Shown here one piece after another: positions 53,274 to 62,264 of a stretch of 64,000 nucleotides of DNA. The stretch comes from JALORV01 sp963766365 (GTDB lineage Bacteria; Pseudomonadota; Gammaproteobacteria; Burkholderiales; Burkholderiaceae_F). The position numbers and the translations under genes were made by a program. The DNA is taken from the NCBI GenBank assembly GCA_963766365.1, contig CAVXZK010000014.1, positions 186,001 through 250,000 on the forward strand. Direction: 5' to 3'. The notes beneath the pieces were generated by a model that was given only the letters and a program-made list of their open reading frames with translations, had not been told where the DNA came from and ran no database searches. The number at the start of each line of letters is the position of its first letter. The stretch's first letter is position 1.

Positions 53274-53365
53274 GGAGTGGTATTGCCGGTGTCAGCGCCC
53301 GGTGGCGCGCACCCAGCCGGCCAGACCGCGAAGACGGCCGTAGCACGGCGGCCGCCGGGCGGTCA

Positions 53366-54484
53366 TCACAACGGCAGGACCGAGTCGGCCGGTGCATAGG
53401 GCAGATTCAACGCCTTGGCCACGGCCTTGTAGGTCACCTTGCCGAGCGCGACGTTGAGGCCTTGCTTCAGATGCAAATTTTCTGACAGCGCACGCCGCCA
53501 GCCCTTGTCGGCGATCTGTAGTCCGAACGGCAGCGTCGCGTTATTCAGGGCGTAGGTCGACGTGCGCGGCACGGCGCCGGGCATGTTCGCCACCATGTAA
53601 TGCACGACGCCATCGATGACGTAGGTCGGCTCGGCGTGCGTGGTCGGGCGGCTGGTCTCGACGCTGCCGCCCTGGTCGATCGCCACGTCGACAATGACTG
53701 ATCCGGGCTTCATCTTCGGCAACATCGCCCTGGTAATGAGCTTGGGCGCTTCAGCTCCTGGAATCAGAACACCGGAGATCACGAGATCGGCCCGCAGCAC
53801 CTCGCGCTCGACGTTGTCCTGGTTCGAGAACACCGTGATCGCGCGGCCGTTGAACATCGCATCGATGCGGCGCAGCGCATCGATCGACTTGTCGATGACG
53901 ATGACCTGGGCACCCGTGCCGACGGCCATCTGCGCGGCGTTGGTTCCGACGACTCCCGCCCCGAGGATCACGATGCGGCCCGGGGCAACTCCTGCGACGC
54001 CCCCCAGCAGCATGCCCATGCCGCCCGCCGACTTTTCCAGGCAGCGCGCCCCGGCCTGCACGGCCAGGCGTCCCGCCACCTCGGACATCGGCGCCAGCAG
54101 CGGCAGCCCGCCGTTCGGTGCGGTCACGGTCTCATAGGCAATGCAGATCGCGCCGCTCTTGACGAGATCGGCCGCCTGTTCCGGATCGGGTGCGAGGTGC
54201 AGGTAGGTGAAGAGAATCTGGCCTTCGCGCAGCATCGCGCGCTCGATCGCCTGCGGCTCCTTCACCTTGACGATCATCTCAGCCCGCTGGAACACCTCCT
54301 CTGCGCTCGCGGCAATCTCGCCGCCTGCGCGCCGGTAGTCCTCGTCGCTGGCGCCGATGCCGATGCCGGCGTCTGTCTGCACCAGCGCCTTGTGGCCGTG
54401 CGCCACCATCTCGCGCACCGACGATGGCGTGAGGCCGACGCGGTATTCGTGAACCTTGATTTCCTTCGGAACGCCGACCAGCAT
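53366..54484 (-). CDS. ald: Alanine dehydrogenase
   Basis: NAD-dependent oxidative deamination of L-alanine to pyruvate and ammonia. 372 residues. Seen: MLVGVPKEIKVHEYRVGLTP, the pyruvate-site region VKVKEPQ, catalytic His in YLHLAPD, and the NAD loop VILGAGVVGTNAAQMAVG. Its start is 9 bp after the FAD/GcvT gene stop, with a GGGGAAG site, so it is the last enzyme of this catabolic operon. It could also recycle the alanine made by PhnW 6 kb away. Confidence 0.95.
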   Translation of the reverse strand: MLVGVPKEIKVHEYRVGLTPSSVREMVAHGHKALVQTDAGIGIGASDEDYRRAGGEIAASAEEVFQRAEMIVKVKEPQAIERAMLREGQILFTYLHLAPDPEQAADLVKSGAICIAYETVTAPNGGLPLLAPMSEVAGRLAVQAGARCLEKSAGGMGMLLGGVAGVAPGRIVILGAGVVGTNAAQMAVGTGAQVIVIDKSIDALRRIDAMFNGRAITVFSNQDNVEREVLRADLVISGVLIPGAEAPKLITRAMLPKMKPGSVIVDVAIDQGGSVETSRPTTHAEPTYVIDGVVHYMVANMPGAVPRTSTYALNNATLPFGLQIADKGWRRALSENLHLKQGLNVALGKVTYKAVAKALNLPYAPADSVLPL

Positions 54485-54493
54485 GAGCTTCCC

Positions 54494-57016
54494 CTAGGCT
54501 TTTGTTCTTGACGAGGCCGGATCGTACGGCGCTTTCAGCGACACCGCTGCCGCGAACCGCTCCCCGGCCAGGTCGATCGAGTAGCGGCCCGAGTCGATCC
54601 ACGCGGCGCTCGCCGGGCCGTCGCTGTTGCTGATGATTCCGAGCGCCACCGGTTTGCCGAGCGTGTGGCCAAACGAAGCCGAGGTGACAAAGCCGACCGG
54701 TGCGTTGTTGCGCAGGATCAGTTCGCCACCCCACAGGCTCGTATGCGCGGCATCGACGACGAGAGACACGACGCGACGCGCCACGGCCGCGGACCCGCCG
54801 GCATCCTTGAGCGCCTGCAGCGCCCGCTTGCCGCGGAACTCCCCAGGCTTGTCAAGCTTCACCGCGAGGGACAGCCCCGCCTCGTACGGAGTGATGTCAG
54901 GCGTAAGTTCGCGGCCCCACGCACGGTAGCCCTTTTCCAGCCGCAGGGAATCGATCGCGTAGTACCCGGCGTTCACCAGCCCGAGGTCGCGCCCGGCCTG
55001 AAGCAACTGCTCGTACACGCCGACCGCGAACTCCACCGGTACGTAAAGCTCCCATCCCAGCTCGCCGACGTAGGTGAGCCGCGTTGCGCGCACCGTGGCA
55101 TAGCCGACGTCGATCTCCTGCGACGTCGCGAAGGGGAACGACGCGTTGTCGAAGCGGGCCGTCGACACCCGCTGCATCAGCTCGCGCGAGCGCGGTCCCA
55201 TGACGGCGAGCATCGCAAACATCGGAGTGACGTCAGTGACCGTGCACCGCAGGTCACGGCTTCTCAGTGCGCGCTCGATGACATCGCGGTCGCGCACTGC
55301 CGATCCGGAACTCGTGACGATCATGAATTGATCGTGCTCGAGGCAGGTGATCGTGAAGTCGCTCTCGTAACCACCGCGTTCGTTCAGCATGCCGGTGTAG
55401 ACGGTCGCCCCGGGCTGGTCGGGCACGACGTTCGCGACCAGCCATTGCAGTGCGGTCCGCGCTTCGGGACCTTGCAGCAAGAGCTTGGCGAAGGAACTCA
55501 TGTCGAAGACAGCGACGGTTTCGCGACAGGCCTGGTGTTCGGCCGCGACCCACGGATGCCAGTTCTGGTGGCCCCAGCCGTACTCGATGCGCGCCTGGTC
55601 CGGGGAGGGTGCGAAGAAATTGGCGCGCTCCCAGCCCATCTTCGAACCGAAGCAGGCGCCGCGTTCCTTCAGGTGCCCGTACAGCGGCGAGCGGCGAAAT
55701 GGCCGCGCGCTTTCGAGCTCGCGGTTCGGCCACGGCATCTTGTAGTGCATGCCGAGCACCTCGGCGATGCGGTCGGGCAGCCAGGTCTCGTTGCCGTTGA
55801 AGCGGGCGAAGCGGCGGATGTCGACCGGCCAAAGATCCAGCGTGGGCTCGCCGGCCATGATCCATTCGGCGAGTGCCTTGCCAGCGCCGCCGCCGGAGGC
55901 GATGCCCATCGAGTTGAAGCCACAGCCCACATACAGGTTATCGATCCCCGGGGCCGGGCCGACGATGAAGTTGTTGTCCGCGGTGAACGACTCGGGGCCG
56001 TTGTAGAACTGCTTGACCTGGGCGTTCTCGAGCGCGGGGACGCGGATCATCGCGTTGTCGAGGAGGATCTGGAATGCATCCCAGTTGTCCGGCAGCAACT
56101 GGAATTCGAAGTTCTCGGGGATGCCGCCGCGGTGCTCCGCGCTCTGCAGCCAGGGGGTCGCGTGCGGCTCGAAGCCGCCCATCAGCAACCCGCCGACCTC
56201 TTCCTTGAAGTAAATGTAGCCGTCCGGATCGCGCAACACCGGCAGGTCGCGGTGGACGCCGGGGACGACGTCGGTGACGATGTAGTAGTGCTCGCAGGAA
56301 AAGAGCGGCACCGTGACGCCAAGCTTTCTACCGAGCGCGCGGGACCACTGGCCGCCACACAGGACGACGATGTCGGCAGCGATGCGGCCGGATTCGCCTG
56401 CCTTGCTGCTCCAGTCCAGGTGCGACACGCGCTTGCCGCCGCCAGTCTGCGACACCGCGCCGGTGACGCGCACGCCTTCGCAGATCTTCACGCCGCGGTT
56501 ACGGGCGCCCTTCGCGAGCGCGAGGGTCAGGTCTGCAGGATTCGCCTTGCCGTCTCCCGGCAGCCACACAGCTCCCTGGAGATCGGCTGTCGCCATGATC
56601 GGGTAGAGACTGCCCGCCTCAGTGGGCGAGACGACGTCACAGGCGACTCCGTACGCCTGTGCTACCGCGGCGGTGCGTTTCAACTGGATCATGCGGTCGG
56701 CCGTGCGCGCCACCGCGAGAGAGCCGCACTGCTTCCAGCCGGTGGACAGCCCCGTTTCGCTTTCGAGCCGCGAGTACAGGTCAGTCGAGTAGCGGATCAG
56801 CCGCGTCATGCTCTCGTGGTTGCGCAGCTGTCCCACCAGCCCGGCCGCGTGCCAGGTCGTGCCCGACGTCAGCCGACCCTGCTCCAGCAGCACGACATCG
56901 GTCTCGCCGAACGAACTCAGGTGGTAGGCAACGGAGCAACCCATGATGCCGCCCCCGATCACCACGATCCGCGCCGCCTGCGGCGGCCGAACCTGCGTCG
57001 TCAGTGCTTCATCCAC
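54494..57016 (-). CDS. FAD-dependent oxidoreductase fused to GcvT domain (dimethylglycine/sarcosine dehydrogenase-like)
   Basis: 840 residues. Residues 15-400: DAO-type FAD domain with Rossmann motif IVVIGGGIMGCSVAYHL (Gly 21-23, 26) and SGTTWHAAGLVGQ, the usual site next to covalent flavin in this group. A linker domain (FAO_M, 400-455) is followed by an aminomethyltransferase/GcvT domain with folate-binding features (GELGWELYVPVEF; KGYRAWGRELTPDITPYEAGL). Such enzymes remove N-methyl groups and hand formaldehyde to tetrahydrofolate. GTG 57016 has a GGGAGG site. The substrate is unknown. Confidence 0.87.
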   Translation of the reverse strand: MDEALTTQVRPPQAARIVVIGGGIMGCSVAYHLSSFGETDVVLLEQGRLTSGTTWHAAGLVGQLRNHESMTRLIRYSTDLYSRLESETGLSTGWKQCGSLAVARTADRMIQLKRTAAVAQAYGVACDVVSPTEAGSLYPIMATADLQGAVWLPGDGKANPADLTLALAKGARNRGVKICEGVRVTGAVSQTGGGKRVSHLDWSSKAGESGRIAADIVVLCGGQWSRALGRKLGVTVPLFSCEHYYIVTDVVPGVHRDLPVLRDPDGYIYFKEEVGGLLMGGFEPHATPWLQSAEHRGGIPENFEFQLLPDNWDAFQILLDNAMIRVPALENAQVKQFYNGPESFTADNNFIVGPAPGIDNLYVGCGFNSMGIASGGGAGKALAEWIMAGEPTLDLWPVDIRRFARFNGNETWLPDRIAEVLGMHYKMPWPNRELESARPFRRSPLYGHLKERGACFGSKMGWERANFFAPSPDQARIEYGWGHQNWHPWVAAEHQACRETVAVFDMSSFAKLLLQGPEARTALQWLVANVVPDQPGATVYTGMLNERGGYESDFTITCLEHDQFMIVTSSGSAVRDRDVIERALRSRDLRCTVTDVTPMFAMLAVMGPRSRELMQRVSTARFDNASFPFATSQEIDVGYATVRATRLTYVGELGWELYVPVEFAVGVYEQLLQAGRDLGLVNAGYYAIDSLRLEKGYRAWGRELTPDITPYEAGLSLAVKLDKPGEFRGKRALQALKDAGGSAAVARRVVSLVVDAAHTSLWGGELILRNNAPVGFVTSASFGHTLGKPVALGIISNSDGPASAAWIDSGRYSIDLAGERFAAAVSLKAPYDPASSRTKA

Positions 57017-57100
57017 TACTGCCTCCCCCGTCGTTCTTGTTCTTGTGGTGCGGGCGGAGCGCCCGGCCGCTCCGAAGCGGGCCCGCCTGATCAGTGTCGA

Positions 57101-57167
57101 GCGGCCGCAACGCGGCCGTACCGTGAAGGATGCACGTGCGACGCGCAGCGTCGCGTACATCCTTCAC
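57101..57167. repeat. Structured palindromic repeat, copy B, with adjacent hairpin
   Basis: In the gap between the aldehyde dehydrogenase stop and the FAD/GcvT start. One hairpin is 57102-57108 with 57112-57118 (CGGCCGC/GCGGCCG). The second is a long stem: outer arms GTGAAGGATG (57123-57132) and CATCCTTCAC (57158-57167), inner arms GCGACGC/GCGTCGC, loop GCA. The inner part repeats the element at 22350 with one base pair removed. The outer arm overlaps the aldehyde dehydrogenase stop codon. No T-run follows. Confidence 0.65.
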
Positions 57168-58531
57168 GCCTGTTTCATATGCCACGCCTTCGGCCGCGTG
57201 AAGGTTTCGATGCCGTAGGTCGACAGCGTCAGGCCGACGCCCGAGTGCCCGACGCCGCTCCACGGCAGTCGTGGGCTGACGCGATCGCAGCAGTTCCAGT
57301 AGACCGAGCCCGCGTGCACCTGGGCGAGGAGGCGAAGAGCCCGTGCCTCGTCCTTCGTGTAGACCCCCGCCGTCAGGCCGTACTCGGTGTGGTTCATCAG
57401 GCGCACCGCTTCCTCGTCGCCCGCCACTTTCTGGATACCGATGATCGGGCCAAAGCTCTCCTCGCGCATCAGGTCCATGGAGTGATCCACCTGGCTGAAC
57501 ACGGTGGGCTCGAACCAGTTGCCGGGTCCTGGCAGGCGGTGGCCGCCGAGCAGCAGCGTCGCGCCCTTGGCCAGTGCATCGGCAACCTGGCGGTCGAGCA
57601 CTTCGAGCTGGGGTGCGCGCGTCAGTGGGCCAATGTAGGCCGCCTCGTCGGTCGGATCGCTGATCGTGAACCCGCGAACTTCCTTGACGAAGGCCTCGAT
57701 GAAGGCATCGTGGATCGAGGCGTGCACGTAGATGCGCTCCACCGAGCAGCAGCTCTGGCCGGTGTTGTACATCGCCCCGTCGGCAAGCGACGCGGCCGCG
57801 GCGGCGACGTCGACATCCTCGCAAACGTAGGTCGGGTCCTTGCCGCCGAGTTCCAGCTGCAGCTTGATCATGCGCGGCCCGATGGCCTGCGCGATCTTTG
57901 CGCCGGTGGCATGCGAGCCGGTGAAGAACACTCCGTCGACCGGCTGCATCAGCAGGGCGGAACCCGCCGCGCCAGCGCCGACCAGCACCTGGAACGCCTC
58001 CTGCGGAATGCCGGAAAGATGCAGCAGTTTGCCGATCTCCAGTCCGGTCAGCGTCGCGTACTCCGACGGCTTGTACAGCACCGCGTTGCCGGTGATCAGC
58101 GCCGGCACGAAGACGTTGGCGCCGACGAAGTACGGGTAGTTCCAGGCCGAGATATTGGCGATGACTCCCAACGGCTCATACGTGATCTGCTCGCGCATGC
58201 CGCCTTCGTCAAGCACCTGCCGCGGGGCGAGTGTGCGCTCGGACTCGGCAAGGAAGAAATCAATACGGCCGAGCAGACCGTTGATCTCGTTGCGCGATTG
58301 CCTGATCGGCTTGCCGACCTCGGCGGTCAGTACGGCCGCGAGGCGCTCGAGGTCGCGCACCAGTTCGCCGCGGAACCGGCGTATCGCCTCGATCCGCGCC
58401 TTCAGCGGCTGGGCGGCCCAGAGTGGCTGTGTCGTGCGCCCGCGTTGATAGGCCGCCGCCACGGTGTCAGCCGTGTCGTCGGGCAGTTCGGCGATGACGC
58501 GGCCGTTCGCGGGGTTGATGACGGTCAGCAT
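57164..58531 (-). CDS. NAD(P)-dependent aldehyde dehydrogenase
   Basis: 455 residues of the ALDH superfamily. Seen: NISAWNYPYFVGANVFVPAL (with active-site Asn), LYKPSEYATLTG, general base Glu in LQLELGGKDP, and catalytic Cys 261 in YNTGQSCCSVER. Resembles succinate-semialdehyde or gamma-glutamyl-aminobutyraldehyde enzymes more than phnY. Overlaps the PuuD-like gene by 7 bp, so coupled with it; in context it oxidises the aldehyde made by the Fe-alcohol dehydrogenase. Substrate unproved. Confidence 0.88.
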   Translation of the reverse strand: MLTVINPANGRVIAELPDDTADTVAAAYQRGRTTQPLWAAQPLKARIEAIRRFRGELVRDLERLAAVLTAEVGKPIRQSRNEINGLLGRIDFFLAESERTLAPRQVLDEGGMREQITYEPLGVIANISAWNYPYFVGANVFVPALITGNAVLYKPSEYATLTGLEIGKLLHLSGIPQEAFQVLVGAGAAGSALLMQPVDGVFFTGSHATGAKIAQAIGPRMIKLQLELGGKDPTYVCEDVDVAAAAASLADGAMYNTGQSCCSVERIYVHASIHDAFIEAFVKEVRGFTISDPTDEAAYIGPLTRAPQLEVLDRQVADALAKGATLLLGGHRLPGPGNWFEPTVFSQVDHSMDLMREESFGPIIGIQKVAGDEEAVRLMNHTEYGLTAGVYTKDEARALRLLAQVHAGSVYWNCCDRVSPRLPWSGVGHSGVGLTLSTYGIETFTRPKAWHMKQA

Positions 58532-59361
58532 GCGGAAGCGGTATCGCGCTGCGCTGCGCGCGTTGCGGCGAGGAAGTCAGTGAGCAGGGGTTCGCTGGAA
58601 AGCTGCGAAGGGTTGTTCCAGTCGTGGAATTCCGGGTGCCATTGCACGGCGGCGATGTAGGACTGAACCGGGCCACGCGTCGAGTCGTACCGGATGGCCT
58701 CGATGATGCCGTCATTCGGGCAACGCACCTCGACGTCGAAGAAGGGAGCGAGTTCCTTGATGCCCTGGTGATGCACGCTGTTGACGACGTAATGCGGCAG
58801 CGGTCGGTCGGGCGCCTTGATGCCCGGGTGCGGATACAGATCCGCGAGTCGCGTGCCCGGCACGAACTCGATCGTGTGAAAGTTCTGGTCGTAGAGCTTT
58901 GCGTTGCGGTGCTCGATCGCTCCGGCCAACTGGGTCGCGATGTCCTGGTACAGCGTGCCGCCGAACGCGACGTTGATCACCTGAAGGCCGCGGCAGATGC
59001 CGAGCACCGGCTTGCCGGCATCGACGAACGCGCGCAGCAGCGCGATCTCGTAGTCATCACGGATGCGGTCACCGCTCCACTCCGGACGCAGCGGCTCCTC
59101 GCCGTAGCTGCCGGGCCACATATCGGACCCGCCTTCCAGCACCAGGCCGTCGAGCAGTCGGGCGTAGTCGGCGAGTGTCACGTCACCGCGTTGCGTCGGC
59201 CCGTCGGGCGAGGGAATCACGAGCGCCAGTGCGCCGGACGACTGCACCCAGTGCACGATCGACTGCTCGACATACTGAAGTGTCTTGCCGGTGAATACGG
59301 GGCGCGCCGGGTCCGCATGGAAGAAGCATGCCGAGATGCCGATCGTCGGCCGCGTGCTCAT
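58525..59361 (-). CDS. Gamma-glutamyl hydrolase of the PuuD type (peptidase C26, class I glutamine amidotransferase fold)
   Basis: 278 residues. Nucleophile Cys in LGICRGLQVINVAFGGTLYQD and the His-Glu pair in AVQWHPEFHD complete the triad. In E. coli PuuD frees GABA from gamma-glutamyl-GABA. Here it is coupled to an alcohol dehydrogenase (ATGA overlap) and an aldehyde dehydrogenase, suggesting it frees an amino acid from a gamma-glutamylated carboxylate. No PuuA-like ligase is in the window. Confidence 0.87.
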   Translation of the reverse strand: MSTRPTIGISACFFHADPARPVFTGKTLQYVEQSIVHWVQSSGALALVIPSPDGPTQRGDVTLADYARLLDGLVLEGGSDMWPGSYGEEPLRPEWSGDRIRDDYEIALLRAFVDAGKPVLGICRGLQVINVAFGGTLYQDIATQLAGAIEHRNAKLYDQNFHTIEFVPGTRLADLYPHPGIKAPDRPLPHYVVNSVHHQGIKELAPFFDVEVRCPNDGIIEAIRYDSTRGPVQSYIAAVQWHPEFHDWNNPSQLSSEPLLTDFLAATRAAQRDTASAC

Positions 59362-60494
59362 GAATACGCCTGCTCGAAGAAGCGCTCGAAGTCGGCCGCC
59401 GTGCAGGGCCGTGGATTGGTCTGGTGGCACACATCCTTGACGGCGAGGTCGACGAGTCGCGGGAACTGGTCGCGCTTCACGCCCGCCGCAGCGAGCGACG
59501 GCGTAATGCCGATTTCCTGCTTCAGGCGGGCCAGCCACGGGATGAAGTCCCCGGCTTGTGCAAGCCCCGCGACGTGTGCGAGCTCGGCAAATTTCGCGGG
59601 CGCTGCGTCGAGGTTGAAGCGCATCACCGGCTCCAGCATCAGCGCGTTGGCGAGCCCATGGTGCAGGTCGCACACCGCGCCGAGGGCATGCGCGCACGAA
59701 TGCACCGCGCCCAGGTCCTTCTGGAACGCAATCGCTCCCATCATCGAGGCCATCATCATGTCGGCGCGCGCCTGGAGGTTGCGGCCGTCGCGCACGGCGA
59801 GCGGCAGCGCACGCGCGGCGATGCGCACGCCCTCCAGCGCAATGCCGTCGCACAGCGGGTGGTAGGCCGGCGACAGGTAGCTCTCGATGTTGTGCGTCAA
59901 GGCATCCATGCCCGTGGCAGCGGTCACCGCGGGGGGCAGGCCGAAGGTGAGCTCCGGGTCGGCGAACACCTCGCGTGCCAGCAGCTTCGGCGAGAAGATC
60001 ACGCGCTTCACATGCGTGTCGTCTTCGCTGACGACACTCGAGCGGCCGACCTCGGAACCGGTGCCGCTGGTTGTCGGCAGCGCGAAGAAGGGCGGCAGCG
60101 GGTTCACCAGCGGCCTCACCTGCGGGTGGTCCCACGCGTACTCGATGACGTCACCGTCGTGCACCGCCATCGCGGCGATGACCTTGGCGATGTCCAGCGC
60201 CGCGCCGCCGCCGAAGCCGATCACGCAGTCGGCACGGTGAGCCTTGTACGCGGCCACGCCCTGTACGACCTGCGACGCTGTCGGATTGCCGTGGACGCCG
60301 GAAAACACCCCGGCGTCGAGCCCAGTGTTCAGGTGCTGCATGAACTCCGAAAGTACCGGCAGAGTTGCCAGGCCGCGGTCCGTGACGATGAGCGGACGAC
60401 GCAGGCCGAGTTCGCGCAGATGCACGCCGACCAGCTTGCGCGCGCCGGGGCCGAAGTGAATTGTCGTCGGGAATGAAAAGCGAGTGATGGACAT
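59358..60494 (-). CDS. Iron-containing (group III) alcohol dehydrogenase
   Basis: 378 residues. N-terminal nucleotide domain (VIGFGGGAALDIAKVIAAM, the GGGS-like motif) and PTTSGTGSEVGRSSVV, then metal-binding His region in DALTHNIESYLSPAYHPLCDG and CAHALGAVCDLHHGLANALML. Oxidises a primary alcohol to an aldehyde with NAD(P). ATG 60494; the frame extends upstream without similarity. It lies 23 bp after the binding-protein gene, and is coupled to the PuuD-like hydrolase. Confidence 0.9.
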   Translation of the reverse strand: MSITRFSFPTTIHFGPGARKLVGVHLRELGLRRPLIVTDRGLATLPVLSEFMQHLNTGLDAGVFSGVHGNPTASQVVQGVAAYKAHRADCVIGFGGGAALDIAKVIAAMAVHDGDVIEYAWDHPQVRPLVNPLPPFFALPTTSGTGSEVGRSSVVSEDDTHVKRVIFSPKLLAREVFADPELTFGLPPAVTAATGMDALTHNIESYLSPAYHPLCDGIALEGVRIAARALPLAVRDGRNLQARADMMMASMMGAIAFQKDLGAVHSCAHALGAVCDLHHGLANALMLEPVMRFNLDAAPAKFAELAHVAGLAQAGDFIPWLARLKQEIGITPSLAAAGVKRDQFPRLVDLAVKDVCHQTNPRPCTAADFERFFEQAYS

Positions 60495-60517
60495 GCGGAT
60501 GTGCAGGACGTTGATGT

Positions 60518-62116
60518 TCAGTTGATGCGCACCCAGCGCAATTCGAGTACATCGTTGGGCCACTGGACCACGGAGACGTTCGGACGCATCACCCATGTCA
60601 GCGTGCGTCGGTACAGCGGAATCATCGGCAGGTCGGTGTGCATCAGTCGCAGTGCGTCGCCCACCATCTGCCGGCGCTTCGTCAGATCGGGTTCGATGCG
60701 GATGCCGTCGATCAGCTGATCGAGCCTGGGGTTTGAATAGCGGCCGCCATTGAACTGCCCGGCACTGCCGCCGTCGTAGGAGCGCACCAGCGAGTTCAGC
60801 GAGGCCCACGGATCGACCGCCGCCGTCCAGCCGAACTCGAAGAAACTGGTGGACGCCTGCGTCAGCTTCGGGAAGAACGTTGCGCTCGGAAACGGCTGGA
60901 AGGTCACTCGGATATTGACCTGCGCCAGCATCGCCGCGATCGCCTGGCAGGCGGCCGCGCGGTACGTCACGTTGACGCAGTCAAGCGTCACTGCAAAGCC
61001 GTCGGGGTACCCGGCCTCCTTGAGCAGCGCGCGGGCTGCCGCCGGATCGAATGGCAGGCGTTTTTCGAGCTCGGGCACATGACCGTCGACCAGCTTCGAC
61101 AGATGCGAACCGGCCGGCGTGCCCTGACCGCGCAGCACCTTGCCGATGATCAGGTTGATATCGATCGCCTGATAGATCGCGCGCCGTACCCGCAGATCCT
61201 TGAACGGATTGCCGCGCGCCTCGCCGAACTGCAGTTCATTGCGGCTCTGGTCGAATCCCAGGTACTGGGTCCCGATGTCCGTCACGTCGACGAGCCTCAG
61301 TGACTTGTCCTGCTTCAACCGGGCGACGTCCTGAAACGGCGGGTCGATGACGAAATCGACCTGACCGGAGGCCAGTGCGGCCAGACGGGTCGCGTCGGAC
61401 TGGATGACGGCAAAGATCGCCTCCCTGACATTGCCGACGCCCTTGTCGTTACGGCCCCACCAGTCCGGATAGGCGACCAGCACCGTCCGCTGGTCCGGGT
61501 CATAGCTTTTCAGTCGATACGGGCCGGTGCCATTGGCATTGCGCACCGCGTAGGTTTCCTGCTTGCCGTTGTAGTCCTGAGGCTGTGAGACTCCGTGCTT
61601 CTCCGCCCAGGACCGGCTCATGATGGCTATCAGCCAGAGCTTCTGAGGCAGTACCGCGTCGGGCGCCTCCGACAGGATATCGACGGTGTGTGCATCGACC
61701 GTGCGCGCGCCGGTCACCCCGCGCAACTGGAACCTGCGCTGTGAAGTCCTGGCCAACGCGCGTTCGATCGAGAACACGACATCGTCGGCGGTCAAGGGCG
61801 TGCCGTCGTGAAACCTGACGTTGGGACGCAGCTTGAAGCGCCAGGTCGTCCGATCGAGCATCTGCCACGACGTGGCGAGCGACGGTTCCAGTTCGAAGTT
61901 GCGGTCACGGTTGACCAGGCTCTCGTAGATCTGATTGATGATGCGCGTCTGGTAGAGCAGCGCCAGAGAGTGCGGGTCGAGCGAATTCGGGTCGAACGCG
62001 CTGGCATAGCGCAGTGTCTGCGCTGCCGCGCTCGGCATTCCAGCCCATGTCGCAGTGCACAGGGCGGCGAACGCCAGCCGGTGCAGCAAGGTCAAAGTTC
62101 GGCGGAACGCGGTCAT
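60518..62116 (-). CDS. ABC transporter substrate-binding protein, family 5 (peptide/opine type)
   Basis: 532 residues. Signal peptide ending PSAAAQT, then TLRYASAFDPNSLDPHSLA and the DppA/OppA-type signature (WRFKLRPNVRFHDGTPLTADDVVFS), with VRRAIYQAIDINLIIGKVL in lobe II. Binds short peptides or similar nitrogen compounds in the periplasm. First gene of the leftward operon; no permease or ATPase genes follow, so it must use membrane components encoded elsewhere. Its likely ligand is the operon's unknown substrate. Confidence 0.9.
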   Translation of the reverse strand: MTAFRRTLTLLHRLAFAALCTATWAGMPSAAAQTLRYASAFDPNSLDPHSLALLYQTRIINQIYESLVNRDRNFELEPSLATSWQMLDRTTWRFKLRPNVRFHDGTPLTADDVVFSIERALARTSQRRFQLRGVTGARTVDAHTVDILSEAPDAVLPQKLWLIAIMSRSWAEKHGVSQPQDYNGKQETYAVRNANGTGPYRLKSYDPDQRTVLVAYPDWWGRNDKGVGNVREAIFAVIQSDATRLAALASGQVDFVIDPPFQDVARLKQDKSLRLVDVTDIGTQYLGFDQSRNELQFGEARGNPFKDLRVRRAIYQAIDINLIIGKVLRGQGTPAGSHLSKLVDGHVPELEKRLPFDPAAARALLKEAGYPDGFAVTLDCVNVTYRAAACQAIAAMLAQVNIRVTFQPFPSATFFPKLTQASTSFFEFGWTAAVDPWASLNSLVRSYDGGSAGQFNGGRYSNPRLDQLIDGIRIEPDLTKRRQMVGDALRLMHTDLPMIPLYRRTLTWVMRPNVSVVQWPNDVLELRWVRIN

Positions 62117-62264
62117 TGCCGGGTGAGGGTGCCGTATGGGGCCTGGGAGATGACGACTATAGGGCATGGCCCCTGCTCTCACGAACAAGCGGTCGCGGGC
62201 CTGCGCGTAATGACGTGGCCGCAGAATCGACCAATGCCATGTGAACAAGTTGGAGGGCCCTGTG

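Noticed and set aside
54665..58660. A plus-strand frame open for about 1,330 codons opposite the FAD/GcvT and aldehyde dehydrogenase genes
   Set aside because: It is antisense to two well-recognised enzymes, is full of Arg/His/Ala/Gly low-complexity, and matches the pattern of frames left open by GC-rich third positions.
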